The notes beneath the pieces were generated by a model. It searched no databases and was not told the origin of the DNA. It saw only the letters and a list, made by a program, of their open reading frames with translations. A stretch of 64,000 bases of DNA from Sphagnum compactum (Eukaryota > Bryophyta > Sphagnopsida > Sphagnales): positions 1,798,001 to 1,862,000 of the forward strand of contig OZ234499.1 in assembly GCA_965153455.1 (NCBI GenBank), read 5' to 3'. Position numbers and translations under genes: made by a program. Below, one piece after another: positions 35,349-47,311 of the stretch (position 1 is its first letter; every line of letters starts with the position of its first letter).

Positions 35349-36731
35349 CTCCAAGTTATCCATGCCAACTTCAAGTGGATCAGATGGTCTAATTGCAAAC
35401 ATCTCCTGCAAAACCTCCACTTCACCTAGAGCTTGCAATGTCACTGGGTAAATGCTAGCTTTCTCTCTTACAGTTTCCACACTTGCTTCAGACCTTTGTA
35501 TTGCATTAGCCGCCAGTTGTGCTCTCACAGCTTCTTTCTGTTCTTCCTGTAATTGTGTCCCCGATAGTTCAATACTTTTCAACCAAGGATTTGCTTGTGT
35601 AAGTTCCAGCATCACCCTGAAGACTTGCCTTCCTCTGACACCAAGACAATTTTCCAAGCCAAGTGTTTGTAAAGTCTCATTTGTCCTCAAGGACAATAAA
35701 ATCAAACATACATCATTTGGTTCCAAGCTATAGTCTGCTGATAGGTTGAAATGAGTAAGTGTCTTATTTGAGCTCAGCATCCTTGCAATAGCTTTAGCAT
35801 CTTCACAACAAAGCCCATGTTTGAAAGCTGCATCAATTGAAAGATGCTTTAGGGATCTATTGAGGGGCAATTGTCTTGATGTACCTGTAAGAGGTTGAAG
35901 CAATGCTTCAATCCCATTTGGGCCCCATTTACAAGATACAAGATCTAGATGTTCAAGGGTTGAATTCTTAGCTAGCATTGACCCAAATATAGCACCTACA
36001 GAGCCTTTCATGGTTTTATCAATGAACTTTAAGTGTTTGAGACTCGGAATTACCACTAGCGATTCACATATGATAGTCAATTGTGTAAAACAAAGCCCTG
36101 ACATGCACAACTCCAAGTACTCAACCTGGGTAGCTTGCAGGCTTTTGCATAATTGTTGGATTTGTTCAGAATCCAATTTTCCAGATATTGTCAATTTCCA
36201 GATAGAGTCTCCCAGATCAAGATGCTCAAGGGTTGAAGTCTTAGCCAACATTGACCCTAGGGAAACACCTACAAAGGTTTTCATGGTTTCATCAATGAAC
36301 TTGAAATGCTTGAGACTCGGAATTACCACTAGCGTTTCACATATGTTGGTCAATCCTCTATAAGGAAGTCCTGACATGCACAACTCCAAGTACTCAACTT
36401 GGGTAGCTTGCAGGCTTTTGCACAAATGTTGGATTTGTTCAAAATCCAATTTTCCAGATATTGTCAATTGCTTCAAGCTCTGGCACCTACCAATGGCATC
36501 TATGGCTTTCAAGCGTTTTTTTCTGTCTAGAGCAGAATATGACCCTGCCAATTGGAAATTGCAGTCTATAACACTGAATGCACATGGCATATTTAGCGTG
36601 GAGACAAGATCATCAATATCCAAAGTCACTGAATCAGTAGAAGATGTTGATGTTCCAAGTACATCTTTCCGCAAGCAGAATTGTGAATGATCATTTGCAA
36701 TTGATGTAGTATTTTGCATGACTTGATTTTC
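35349..36731 (-). CDS. Exon 2 of LRR gene B: enlarged LRR unit
   Basis: The open frame is 36,764-35,211. The likely exon is 36,731-35,349 (461 codons) between CATTACAG|GAAAAT and CTTGGAG|GTGAGT, phase 0 at both ends. It matches exon 2 of A but is 91 codons longer because the part KLTISGKLD... to STLEHLDL is present twice (about 36,470-36,197 and 36,196-35,924). The extra copy ends in LGSMLAKTSTLEHLDLGDSI, which is exon 1-type sequence, so it seems to have come by recombination with an exon 1. The rest is RNI-type LRR (NSTLEHLDLVSCKWGPNGIE, NKTLTHFNLSADY, NETLQTLGLENC) ending in PSDPLEVGMDNLE. Intron 1 is 351 bp; intron 2 is about 540-600 bp. Confidence 0.82.
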
Positions 36732-37082
36732 CTGTAATGTAGCATGTTCCGTAAAATTAGCCATTTACATGAGTAACCTACAAGTTTTTGTAAATTGAAA
36801 TTTGAAACTTAAGCATTATCCAATATTGTCTTTGAATGCTTTTGGAATTGATCCTATGACTCCAATCAATTAAAAGTTCAAGGAAAAATCACAAATGCTA
36901 ACAACTATGAAAGATCATGCAAACAAGACATCTATGAGATTATTAAAATGCTGTAAAATGAATTTCATTTTAATTTAATTTAATTTAATCTTAATTGCTT
37001 TTCAAAGTTTTAATTAATTCATTTTAATTGCAATTTCAAAGTCTAAAAACCTTGTTCTGGATTTTGATTCACAGTCACTCAC

Positions 37083-38399
37083 CTCCAAATTATCAAGGCC
37101 AATTTCAAGTGAATCAGATGGTCTGCACTCAAGGATCTCTTGTGGAACCTCAATTTCAACTGAAATTTGTGGCATCATTGGGTTGTGCAAAGCCTTTTCT
37201 CTTAGGTTTTCCACATTTGTTCCAGACCTTTTGATTGCATTTGCTGCCAATTGTGCTTCCACAGCTTCTATATGTCCTTCCTGAAATTGTGCCGTCGATA
37301 GTTCAATTCTTTTCAAAGAAAGGTTTGCTTGTGTAAAATCCAGCATCTCGGCAAAGACATCCTCCTCCCATTCAAAATATGAGCAGCAACCAACCAAGTC
37401 AAGTGTCTGTAGAGTCTCATTTGTCCTCAAGGACTGTAAAACCATGCACACATCTGATGGTTCTGAAAAAACATACCCTGCAAGGTTCAAATGAGTAAGA
37501 GTCTTATTTGAGGTCAACATGGCTGCAACAGCTTTAGCCACTCTATGTCCAATTTTGTCCCAAGAAACACTTGGAACTGAAATGTGCTTTAGGGATGTGT
37601 TTACAGGTAGTTGTCCTTCAGCACCAGTAAGAGGTTGAAGTAACGCCTCTATTCCATCTGGGTCCATCCGAGTGCCTCCCAGATCAAGATGCTCAAGGGT
37701 TGAATTCTTAGCCAACATTGACCCCAGGGAATTAGAATGATTGATCCACCCGTGAAAGAATGTCAAGTGTTTGAGATTGTGATTAGATTCCAACATTCTG
37801 CATACAGTAGATGCCATTGGTATTACTAGAGGTAACTCCATCTCCAAATGCCCCACTTTGCTTGTTTGCACACTTTGGCATAGCCGCTCGAGATGTTCAA
37901 GCTCCAAGTCTCCCACTATTGTCAGTTTCTCCAAGTTTTGGCATTTACCAATGGCATCTATAGCCTTGAAGATATCCTCATCCGATTTAGCACCCATGCC
38001 AGTTGTTGAGACAGAACAGCATATAGCCTTGATCTCAGAGGGCACATTTAGGGCAGAGATAAGGTCATCGGCACCAACTATATCAGTCACCGTTAACTCT
38101 CCACCAGGGACCACCCTCTCCAAGGAGAAATCCATCTTGTAAGGATACTTGAACAGTTGTCTTTGTGATGCAATCAAGTCTTGCTTGAACCTATTTCCCT
38201 GACTGACTGCCTGCTTTAGTCGGTTGCCTAGAGAATTTAGTGTGGTAGTGATTTTTCTGAAATCCCAGTACTGATGAGACAGTTTGCTACTCTGTTTCCC
38301 AGCTGGGTCACTACTACCAGACCCCATGCTCTTTTCTGGCTTTGAAACATCACCAACTTGCAGAGCACTTATTTCGGGAATACTCCCTAGGCCTTCCAT
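37083..38399 (-). CDS. Exon 1 of LRR gene B: N-terminal region plus LRR unit
   Basis: The open frame is 38,399-37,014. The coding exon probably runs from the ATG at 38,399 to the GTGAGT donor after 37,083 (439 codons, phase 0). Residues 1-110 are a Ser/Lys-rich, partly helical leader without signal peptide. Residues ~115-170 hold LTVTDIVGADDLISALNVPS and IDAIGKCQNLEKLTIVGDLE. Residues ~170-385 are RNI-type LRRs: NSTLEHLDLGGTRMDPDGIE, NTSLKHISVPSV, NKTLTHLNLAGYVFS, NETLQTLDLVGC, LSLKRIELSTAQF. The end is acidic (RPSDSLEIGLDNLE). It is the uninterrupted version of the exon broken in copy A. With exons 2 and 3 the protein would be about 1,555-1,575 aa. No NB-ARC, kinase or TIR domain is present, so it is not a classical plant NLR or receptor kinase. 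Confidence 0.82.
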
Positions 38400-40620
38400 C
38401 TCCTCACAAATATCAAGCTCCGTCCCTCAATATAAGCTCTGGCTGCAGTGTAGGATTGTTGATGTCTGCAAATATTGCAACATACTAGTGAGTTTGTTAT
38501 TACAATCACTTTGCTTATTATATGCAGAGAAACAGGTGCCCATGTAACACTTGTGTTTGGTTCATGCACTTTACATCTTTAAATCTCACAAAAGGTTCAA
38601 TGCTATGCAGCAATATCCAAAATTGAACCTTATAAACTGTGTAATACCCACTATGAACCAGCAGCAACTACTAGGATTGCAGATGACTGCAGTGGTGATC
38701 AACCTATTTTGTTAATTTACCACACTCTAACGTCCTCTCCGCATTAAAATGACATGCCCAAGTATTTGCTTACGAATCTATTTTGTCAATTTCTGCTCAA
38801 CATATTGATCCATTTCTGAATCAACATGAGATGACTAGTGTGAGCTATGGATACCTTCAGGCCAGGTTGAGCAACAGATTGCAGTACTTAGATGATCAGA
38901 CGCAAGACTTTGGTTTTCAGCTGTCTCGCTCAAGTGATTCTTCACCCAGCTGATGCAACAGCCATCTCACAATCTAGATGTAGCACCTGGTTGCTTTCTA
39001 TCAACACCACATGAACTGCCACCTTCTGGTCCAGCTGCACGCTTGCAAAACTATGCTCCTCCCCGCTCACTCAACGGTGATGACTTTGATCAGTAATGAG
39101 CAAATATGATATATCATTCTTGAACTTGCATTCATGTGACCGTTGTGATGAAAGTGAGCCCCTGAACACCTCCTGAAACAACTGCAATGGGACACATGCA
39201 AAGTGCCCCTATAACTGTCAGACAAATCTTATAATCTACTTGAACAAAACTACTGTACTAAAGCATTCCACAGCTTGCCAAGAACATTATGTAGAGCCAG
39301 CTTGAATTGAAGAGAAAGACAAGCAGCTGCAATCTATTTTGCAAAGAGAGTCGCCTGTTATAATTCCCAACCACATCAACCTATATTTTTTCGAACCTCA
39401 AGACTGGCACAATCCTTGAGTCAACAGAGCACACTTCCCCTGGAAATTACCTGCGCCTCAAACATCATTTGCACAAATTTAGATCTCTAATGTGATCTGA
39501 GAAAAGTCAACATTTTATTCAAGGGTTCTGCTGCAACTAGTTGTGGACATCGTAAAGGGATAAAGAAAGTAGAAAGGCGTCAGAGAAAGGCAGGAAAATT
39601 ATATTGCTAAGTGCTAGTGCATCCGCTACATCAATGAGAGGGTCAATTAAGCCGCACAGTACAACAGCAAAGAAAGCATATTGCGGGATACAAAGTTTTT
39701 CTCTCGTACCCTGAAGCCTAAAACTGAAGCAACACACACAACTCGCGGCGACAACTGGTAAGAACTTCCAAAAGTCCTTTCCCAGATTATGCAGAACCTA
39801 GCTAGCTACCTTGGATGAGCCTTGTGGGGAACAAGCAACGTTGAGACATTTTTGCGACGACGGGCCTGCGGCCTCTGAGGTCACCTGGTCCAAGGTGCAG
39901 CACATAAGCTTATTACCATATGTATCAAACCGCGACGAACCCTAGTTCTTCAATCTCGCTACATGATCAAGTGGAATGCAGTTGGATTCGCACTTGCAAA
40001 AGTTCTATTGTCAGAGAAGTAATGCCCAGCGAATGGCCCAACAAGGAAAAGGATGTACAGGCTTGGATATCTGCTAGAAAAAAGACAACCCCGCCCCTTG
40101 ATCGACTGAATCGCAGGCAGATCACACCCAGTACTCTCTGGAGCATCTAAAGCAAACTATTTTACAAACACAAAAGACTAGTACAAATGCGGAATCAAAG
40201 GAGAATGATATAGAACTTGAGCAATCTATCGGTAACCATGTAGAGGATGGATGCTTCCTGGTGCTGCTGCTACCGCCCAACACATTACGCGGTTTGGAGC
40301 TTCTCGTGACGGTCCCCATTAAGAGTATTTGTCGCACACGGACATACCAGAAGACGCTTCGTGACAATAGGGGATGATGCGGTTTGGAACAGTGTTGGGC
40401 GGTTCTTTGAAATTTTTGAAAGAACTGTCGGTCCCGGTTCTTTAAACATTTAAGAATCAAAGAACCGTCTGCTTCAGTTTTTGGAAAAAAAATTCAAAAT
40501 CAAAGAATCTTCAGTTTTGGCTTTTTCAAACACCTCAACGAACTGATGGTTTTTATGAAAGAATCGACAAAGAACCGGTGATCCTTTGGCCGGTTCTTTA
40601 ACTTACTTTTTTTTATAAAT
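38400..40620 (-). promoter_or_regulatory. 5' flank of LRR gene B
   Basis: Matches 14,021-16,140 almost base for base, and 62,676-64,000 in inverted orientation. Possible 5'UTR acceptors (TATTTGCAG|ACATC, about 38,473; CACTGCAG|CC, about 38,449) precede the ATG. It holds the 95 bp absent from A and the GGTTCTTT cluster. The promoter is assumed to lie here; no core element was assigned. Confidence 0.4.
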
Positions 40621-42095
40621 GAGAACTGTAGTTATACCTATGCCAAAATCTATTATTTGAAAATTTTGAGAACTGGCAGGTAAGTGAATATATAGACAAG
40701 ATGATAACCAGCAGTATCCGTCCCTCATTCAAAGAACCAATGAACACTGGTTTGGACCAATGTTGGTCCGTCCCTTACATTTCAGGAGAACCCCAAACCC
40801 AATTCCAAAATTTATATGTATATATATTTACAATTTAAAAGAAACCCCCCTTTCTTTGTTTGTTGGAAATTGACTGCAGACCAATGAACGAATAAAGATG
40901 AGGGAAAACAAAGATTTCCAATAAGCTCTCCACCCAATCTTAGGATGCAATAACCTTATAACTTATTTTAGAACAAGGTCCAATGTCATGTGCACACTAA
41001 ATAAAAATACCCCCCATTTACAATGAGCATATTAGTTCAATACATGTATTCCCATGAAGTTTCTCAAGATGCCCTCATCAGGTTCTCAAAATGTTCGCCA
41101 AGTTCTCAATGTCTTCTCTAAGACGTTCTCAATATAGCACATCATTTTTGATCCCATATTGTTTGGCCATTGGTTCAACTTCCAAATATATAAGTTGTAG
41201 CATCGCATGAGCACATGTATATAACAGTAGTTGATAAATGAACATTTTTTTTAAAAAATTGTATTTACCCTTATGCAGCTGATATGTTAAAAAGCATATA
41301 AATCCTAAACCCCCCAACACTGGTTCGGAGTTTTAATAGGTACCCCGGTTTGGCGCTTTGGTCAACAAAAATGCTGCTTCAGGGCATGGGAGAAAGCACA
41401 GATTCTGTGAAAGGAGTGAGTTGGGTGCTTTTGTGCTGGGCGGGCTTCTTAGTCCTGACATCATGTGTCTGGGTCTTCAGGAGTCAGGACCCGCTGAACT
41501 TTCTCATGTCTGAATTTCTTGCATCAAACGTACCTGGTAAGTAGCTTCTTCCTGTACCTTTGTAGGTTTCGTTCGAGGTGCGAAAGAGATGGTGGTCTAC
41601 CAACTCCACTTTTGTAGGTACCTAATTCCTAAGTACTTCCTAGGTTTGGTCCGCAACAATTTGATGACATTCATCGGTAGAAGAACACTAATTACGCTCT
41701 GGAATTGGCCTAGTACGCCAATCACCACTGTGTGTACAAGAACAATGATTAGGTTCCGGAAATAAGTATCCCAAGTTTATAATGGGGGTATAAGCCCACC
41801 TTGAAAATGGTTACAAACATTTTTGGGAATAGAAATTTCATGCAGCCAATGGCAAGGCTCCGCATGCATTTAAAGTGCCTTGATTTTTTTCCTTTGAAGT
41901 TTTGGGTGGATGAGGGGGGGGGGGGGGCGGGGAGAAGGATTTTTTTCATTTTTCCTTTGCTTACGTTCCCAATGTGTTCCCCAAGGGTGCTCCCAATAGC
42001 ACCTCGCTTTAATCCCATATGTTTTGCTTAAAGTCCTCCCCTCCTCACCTATACAGGTGAGTCGAAGGGGGAGGCACTCCATCTTTCCATAGAAT
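40621..42095. other. Distal 5' flank of copy B with repeat R1
   Basis: Collinear with 16,140-17,670. The R1 repeat occupies about 41,810-42,095, with a long G tract at about 41,917-41,935 (Gn-C-GGGG), a possible G-quadruplex. No gene was found. Confidence 0.4.
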
Positions 42096-42271
42096 CTCGT
42101 CCATAAAAAGACAAAGCCAAAAATGGCTATCAACAACAGGATGGAGAACAAAATGGCATTCATCCATAACTACCTATTCAAACATCCTTCTCTATTTTGA
42201 CTACGCACTTTTCTTTCTTTTCTTTTAATTTAACGTCAATACCCGGACCAGAGAGATCCATTTGACGACTA

Positions 42272-45200
42272 TTACCTAGTTGATTTGAGCAAAACACTCC
42301 TGTTATCTAGGCAAGAAACTAAGTACAAAGCTACCGTTTTCTGAGTAGCCGAATGCATCAATTCAGGCAATAAGCTGCACGATGTCAACTGTTTCCCTAG
42401 CTGTTGACCAAACTTGCAACGAATGTCATGGTGAGCTGGGCACACTAGCAACAAGTGGTCTTCATCTTCAACAGCTCCTAGGGAACACAGGCGACAAACC
42501 CTATCTCTCCTCGGTACACTCTTAGGCTTTGCATGCCTGCCACACTCTACCTCCAAACGATGGTTTGAACATCTGAACCTTGACAAAGATTACCTGAGCT
42601 GAACATTTGTGATCACTTGCAAATAACTCTGATGTGCATATGAGTACCCAGATTCTGTTGTATAGCTCGTGTTCATCAGCTGGTATGTACGTAATCTGCT
42701 ATTTCTGGTTCTGGCCTGTTCACCATAAGTGGATTCTAAATAAGAAGCCTGTGCACTTGCTACAGCACACATGACATTAGTATAGAGAACCCCAACCCCT
42801 TGGTCGTCAAGCCACAACTACACATTCCGGAGCCAACACTGTTGGTTATCATTGAGCACACTGAGCATCTGGAGTTGGGTCTGGTAGGCACAGTACAACA
42901 GACGATCTGGTGTGGACTCCCGTAGTCTATCATAATACTTGAGAGTTTGTTGCCACCAGAAATACTCCAATGGATACCTTCCAAACTCCCCCAACATAGC
43001 AAAAGTGCTTGTTGTTTTATTGACCCCTAATATTCTTCTTAGGAACATTTTATGTACTTGTTCTGCTTGTTGCAACCCTTTCGCCCCTGTACAACCTATC
43101 CACACCTCGCATGCATAGCTCAGTACTAGGCGTACCAGTGAGTCGAACAACTGACACATTACTTCTGGATCTGTTATGCTCAGATCATTGCATCTGCGGC
43201 GTAATGCAAACATTGCCTTCTTCCCAACAGCAGTCAGTTTGTCTATGGCTACTGCCATGCCTCTTGTACTATGTAACTCTAAGCCCAGGTATCTGAATGA
43301 TTGAACTCGCTCAATGGTTGTCCCTCTATATGTGAACTCCGGCGCTGCACTGCAGCGTTTCTCAAACACCACCACCTTGGTTTTGCTCACATCGATGACC
43401 AATTGTCGTTCAACACAGAACTCAGACAGAGCATCTATTTGTTTCTGCAACCCTTGTGGGGTCTCTGACATCAATGCCAAATTATCTGCATACAACAGTA
43501 ATTTGACTACTATGTCTGCTAGCCGTGGCGGGCTGTTGCCATCAAGTGCATCTAGATGCTTCTCAAGTCCATCAAGGTAGAGTCCAAAAAGCAGTGGGCT
43601 CAATGGACAGCCTTGTTTGACCCCAATGCCACATGAGAACCGGGCTGATAGCCCTTTTGTTGGATGCATAACTCTGATGTTGTCTTGGTTATACATGCTT
43701 TGTAGACACTGCATGAAGCGACCCACAATTCCCATCTCAGCCAGCACCTGCCATAGCAAATCACGAGGCACTGTATCAAAAGCTTTGCGAAAGTCCACAA
43801 AACAACAATACACCTTTTTGCAGTTGTGAATGTTCTGTTCAATGAGTGTTCGCAAAATGTACAGGTTATCCGTGGTGCGGAAGTCTTTCCTACAACCAAC
43901 CTGTCCCCTAGCACGTAGGCCCCTCTCTTCTACCCAGCTGCTCAATCGTGCCTCTAGAATCATGGCAAACACCTTAGCTAGTACAGGACCCACTGTGATT
44001 CCCCTGTAGTTCTCAAATTGCAAAGCATCACCACCCTTGTGCAATGCATGAATGACTCTAGTAGACAAGCCTGCTGAATAACCTTGTTGCAACAACTTGT
44101 TGAACACAATTTGCAATGGTACATGTAACATATCGCCAGCATCTAGCAGAAACTCTGCTTTGATGCCATCTAAGCCAGCAGACTTGTTACGTTTGAGTCT
44201 CCTCATCACTTGTGCAATCTCATCTAAGGTTATGTCATAGTTTAGTGTGCTGCAATCATCACTTGCAAAAGGGTGTGACAAGCTCGAGACCACCTGATCT
44301 GTAGAGCTGCCCTGTCCCCCAGCTGTATTACTGGGGCATTGTGCTTCCAGCAGCTTCTGGAAGCCAACAACCAAGTCTGCTTTGCTGATAGCAATAGATC
44401 GCTCCTTGCTCTTGGAGTACTGCCTCCAAAAGCTGGTTGGATCTGTCTTTGCTAGTGCACACAACTGTCGGCCTTGCAGCTTCTTGTACGTGCGTTTCTT
44501 ACGACGCAGTAGCTGTTTAAGTTGCTTCTTCCATTTGCGTGTTAGATGGTTGTCATGATGAAGCTTTGCATATGCAGATACTTCCTTGTGCTTGTTGCGA
44601 CATTCAGTATCAAACCATGGTTGATGACGATGTTGTGTTGTACTGGTGCGTGCCGCATGGCAGCCATGCACAGCCGCTGCGGCGTTACAAATGCAGTCAT
44701 GCAACAACTGCACGGCCATGTCAGCATTGTTTGTGTCATTCATCTGTGCTGTGCACTGGGCAATCTGTTGCTGCAGGTGCTAACAATATTGTGTGCACTT
44801 GCTAGCATCATGTTTGAAACGACGGATGTCTGCACGTGATTCTGAAGTTGCTGATGACACATGTTGCCAAGGTAACTGCAAGTTGAGTGAAAGTGGCCTG
44901 TGGTTGGAATCACACCCTTTTCCATAAAATAGAGGGCATTTATGTACAACAAGTGATGTGGCACAATCAAACAGAGCAAGTGATGCGACCATATAATCCA
45001 CAAGGCTGGAGCCGCCATTGACAAAACAAATGCACTCCCCTGATTCATCACCTGTGATCCTGCCATTGAGAATGAACAATCCCGAGGAGCAGCAAAGGTC
45101 TAAGAACTCATTGTGCCAACCTTTCAACCCCCCCCTTGTCCGAGGTATGTCGCTCATGCAAAACCTCCGGGAAGTCATTCCCCAATGGCAATGTGTCAGG

Positions 45201-45686
45201 CATGTGATCTGCAAAGTAACGACAATCAACATAATCATCAGCTGCACTGGTCCTTGCATTGAAATCACCAGTCAGTAAAATATTGCCCCCAAGATCCTGA
45301 ATCATGCCGACCTCTGCAGCAATGTTATCACCCAAGCCTTCATCAGCATATGGGGACCCTTTGGGTGGAGCATACACTACAGCCAAAAACAACGGTGCAG
45401 CCCCCGAGCGCTAGAACTACAGCCACAACTTGGTGCCATCTGTGTTCTGTTTCCATAGGGATACACAGTCTGACCATGAGTCATTCATAAATATTGCAAC
45501 AGCACCACTATGCTTCACTGTTGCTCTAACTGAGCTCATGTCAAATACAGGGCGTGGATTGTGTAAACACTGAAAACCAGGCATATGCAATGGTGTTTCA
45601 TCAGGGAACAAGTGTGTTTCAGTCAGTGCAACAACATCTGAGTCAGCAAACAGTCTCTGTATACGTGAACTGGTACTTAGCTTCAT
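42272..45686 (-). pseudogene. LINE ORF2: endonuclease-reverse transcriptase, multiply broken
   Basis: An apurinic-type endonuclease comes first: LTETHL, LLTGDFNAR, SLVDYMVAS and SNHRPL. It is interrupted by TAGs at 45,417 and 45,411 and by a frameshift near the C8 run at 45,128-45,135. A further TAG at about 44,780 precedes the reverse transcriptase (44,743-42,818), with RNKSAGLDGIKAEFL, VYCCFVDFRKAFDTVPRDLL, KQGCPLSPLLFGLYLDG and YADN where YADD is expected. The same frame continues past TAG (42,818) and TAA (42,590) into SRFRCSNHRLEVECGRH and CRLC...DHLLLVCP, the C-terminal zinc-finger-like region. The changed catalytic Asp and at least six breaks make it inactive. An RNase H domain was not recognised. 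Confidence 0.88.
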
Positions 45687-45746
45687 GTTTGTCCCCCCAT
45701 GGATGTTCCACAGGGAGACTCGTAATGTTCTCTGGTCCCAGCACCC

Positions 45747-46679
45747 CTAGTGCTGAGCAATGACTTTGGTGTCATTGATGTAAAGGTCTGCGCCACGCCA
45801 GTAAGCTTTCTCCTTTTCCGCTTTGGCTTTCTCAAATAGATGCCATGATGCCCTCTTTTGCTCTTGTTGTTGTTTGGTCAAGTCCTCTTCCAAGCCCCAG
45901 TGGGTACCTTTCAGAACTACACGGTTTTGAAAGACATCTTTTCTATCCTCAGCTGTAGCAAAAGTAACAAGTACAGCTCGTGTGCGTACAGTCCCAGGCT
46001 TGGTCTCAGCTCTCCTGCTGATGGGCTGGCGCAATGTTGCCACAGCCTTGATGGCTAGCTTCATCTGTCCTTGTAGAACCTGACTATTGATTTTATTTAG
46101 CAGTTGTTGTGTTATCTCGCCTTTTGTTTCGTTAAATCGTATGATACGTGCGCTGCAGGAGCATGTGGAGCGTTCCCTGGCCTCCCCTTGGGTGACAAAG
46201 TTGTCCATCTGTTTGCCCATCTTCTTCACAACGTCCACCCACTTTCCCCCTGACTCCTCCACCACCTCCTTAACAAGCTGTTTTGTAACCTCATTGTCAT
46301 GACTGGCAGTAGGGGCTGACTATTGGGCTGCTGTGATATGTTCTAGAAAGTTGTCGGTGACCTGCTCAAAGATCTGTTGCGACTGTGCAAGTTGTGCTTC
46401 GATCTTCTTTTGAGCACATTCAAGCAGCGTGTTGAACTTGTCGTCGTTGTCACTTTGTGCCTTCTGGCTTTTCTCAGACTTCAGGTTAGGTGTTTCGAAA
46501 AAATGGTCAACAATTGCCAGATGTTGTTCTACCTTCGTTTTTCCTGACAGGCTGTAGAGCGCGCAAACGGCCTGGGCTTGCTTGCCGTCGAGGCTCAGGA
46601 CACACTTCAGACTGTGAGGGTGAAACTGTGAAACGTCGTACTCGGCCATCGTTTCGGCGGCAATTTTGAATTGTGGCAA
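45747..46679 (-). pseudogene. LINE ORF1 protein with one premature stop
   Basis: One frame from 46,679 (MPQFKIAAETMAEYD) to 45,747, about 310 codons, broken by a single TAG at 46,320-46,322. The first part has a coiled-coil-like stretch (KKIEAQLAQSQQIFEQVTD). The second part has an RRM-like/ORF1p core (RIIRFNETKGE, TRAVLVTFATAEDRKDVFQN, VLKGTHWGLEEDLT) and a basic KQQQEQKRASWHLFEKAK helix, typical of the nucleic-acid-binding ORF1 of plant LINEs. ORF2 starts about 60 bp downstream. Confidence 0.75.
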
Positions 46680-46690
46680 TGAAAACTGAA

Positions 46691-46885
46691 ATATTTCCTA
46701 TTCAAATTTTTTTGCCAGATTTTGAAAAAGTGGTGGTGATTTCCATGGATAGAACTTTTAAAAACTGGCAACAAAAGCCACAAAATCAGTCTTCTCTACT
46801 TTAAATTCACAAAAGGGCCAAATTTTGCACCCAAAAAATCTCTGCTACTGGGAGTATTACTGTTGTACATTTTCTAGGTTTCTTG
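46691..46885. other. LINE 5' end or flank
   Basis: Non-coding. It probably includes the LINE 5'UTR upstream of the ORF1 ATG; the border with R2 is not defined. Confidence 0.3.
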
Positions 46886-46889
46886 GCCT

Positions 46890-47190
46890 TGTAGACAAAG
46901 ACAAGGATATTGTGTTTAGATTCATTATAGAGTATAGTAGCTAGAGGGATTTTGGCCCTAGGTAATAGGTCTATTTTTTATATGAGGATTTTTGAAATGT
47001 GATTTTTGCTTGTTTTGAAACTTGAGATAAGTTATATAGTTATAATATCTTGAAGTATTTTGGTTTCCTTTAGAGGACTTTTTGAAATTTATATTTTTGT
47101 ATGGTGAAATATTTGAGTTTCTGTAATTCTTCTTTTGCCGTAAGACACTTTTTAATGTAAATGGCAAGGCCATAGTGTGACACACCCATT
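46890..47190. repeat. Dispersed repeat R2, second copy
   Basis: Direct repeat of 1,960-2,290 with the same GATATTGTGTTTAGA, TATAGAGTATAGTAGCT and GGGATTTTGGCCC blocks. The DNA just after it (47,195-47,270) also resembles 17,150-17,225, so R2 and the region next to R1 may be parts of one larger repeat family. Confidence 0.5.
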
Positions 47191-47311
47191 GTTCGGAAGG
47201 TGAGACTATGGGTGGTGGTCTGCAAGCTTTACTTTTGTAGGTTCATTGGTACCTAGGAGCCCTAGGAGGGTACCATGGGGAATCAAAGGTGCAAACATTA
47301 GCTACGTTATG

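Larger units (their letters stand above)
29043..42095. repeat. Segmental duplication, copy B
   Basis: Direct-orientation partner of 3,848-17,670, with about 25.2 kb between equivalent points at the left end and 24.4 kb at the right end. It retains the uninterrupted LRR exon 1, an enlarged exon 2 and the ~95 bp at 39,917-40,011 that A has lost. The right edge (about 42,095) lies next to the 3' end of the LINE. Confidence 0.85.
42206..46690 (-). mobile_element. Near full-length non-LTR retrotransposon (LINE), inactive
   Basis: Minus-strand element with ORF1 (46,679-45,747) then ORF2 encoding endonuclease, reverse transcriptase and a C-terminal Cys/His region (45,686-42,272), followed by an A/G-rich tail (ATTAAAAGAAAAGAAAGAAAA, about 42,210-42,230). 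The order is that of plant L1-type LINEs. The exact 3' border is unsure: the 110 bp between the A-rich tract and copy B (42,097-42,205) are not in copy A and may be more 3'UTR. No target-site duplication was found. It lies directly beside the end of copy B. Confidence 0.85.

Noticed and set aside
37014-38399. A classical NLR resistance gene
   Set aside because: There is no NB-ARC P-loop, TIR or coiled-coil NLR domain in or between the exons, only RNI-type LRRs and the unknown C-terminal part.
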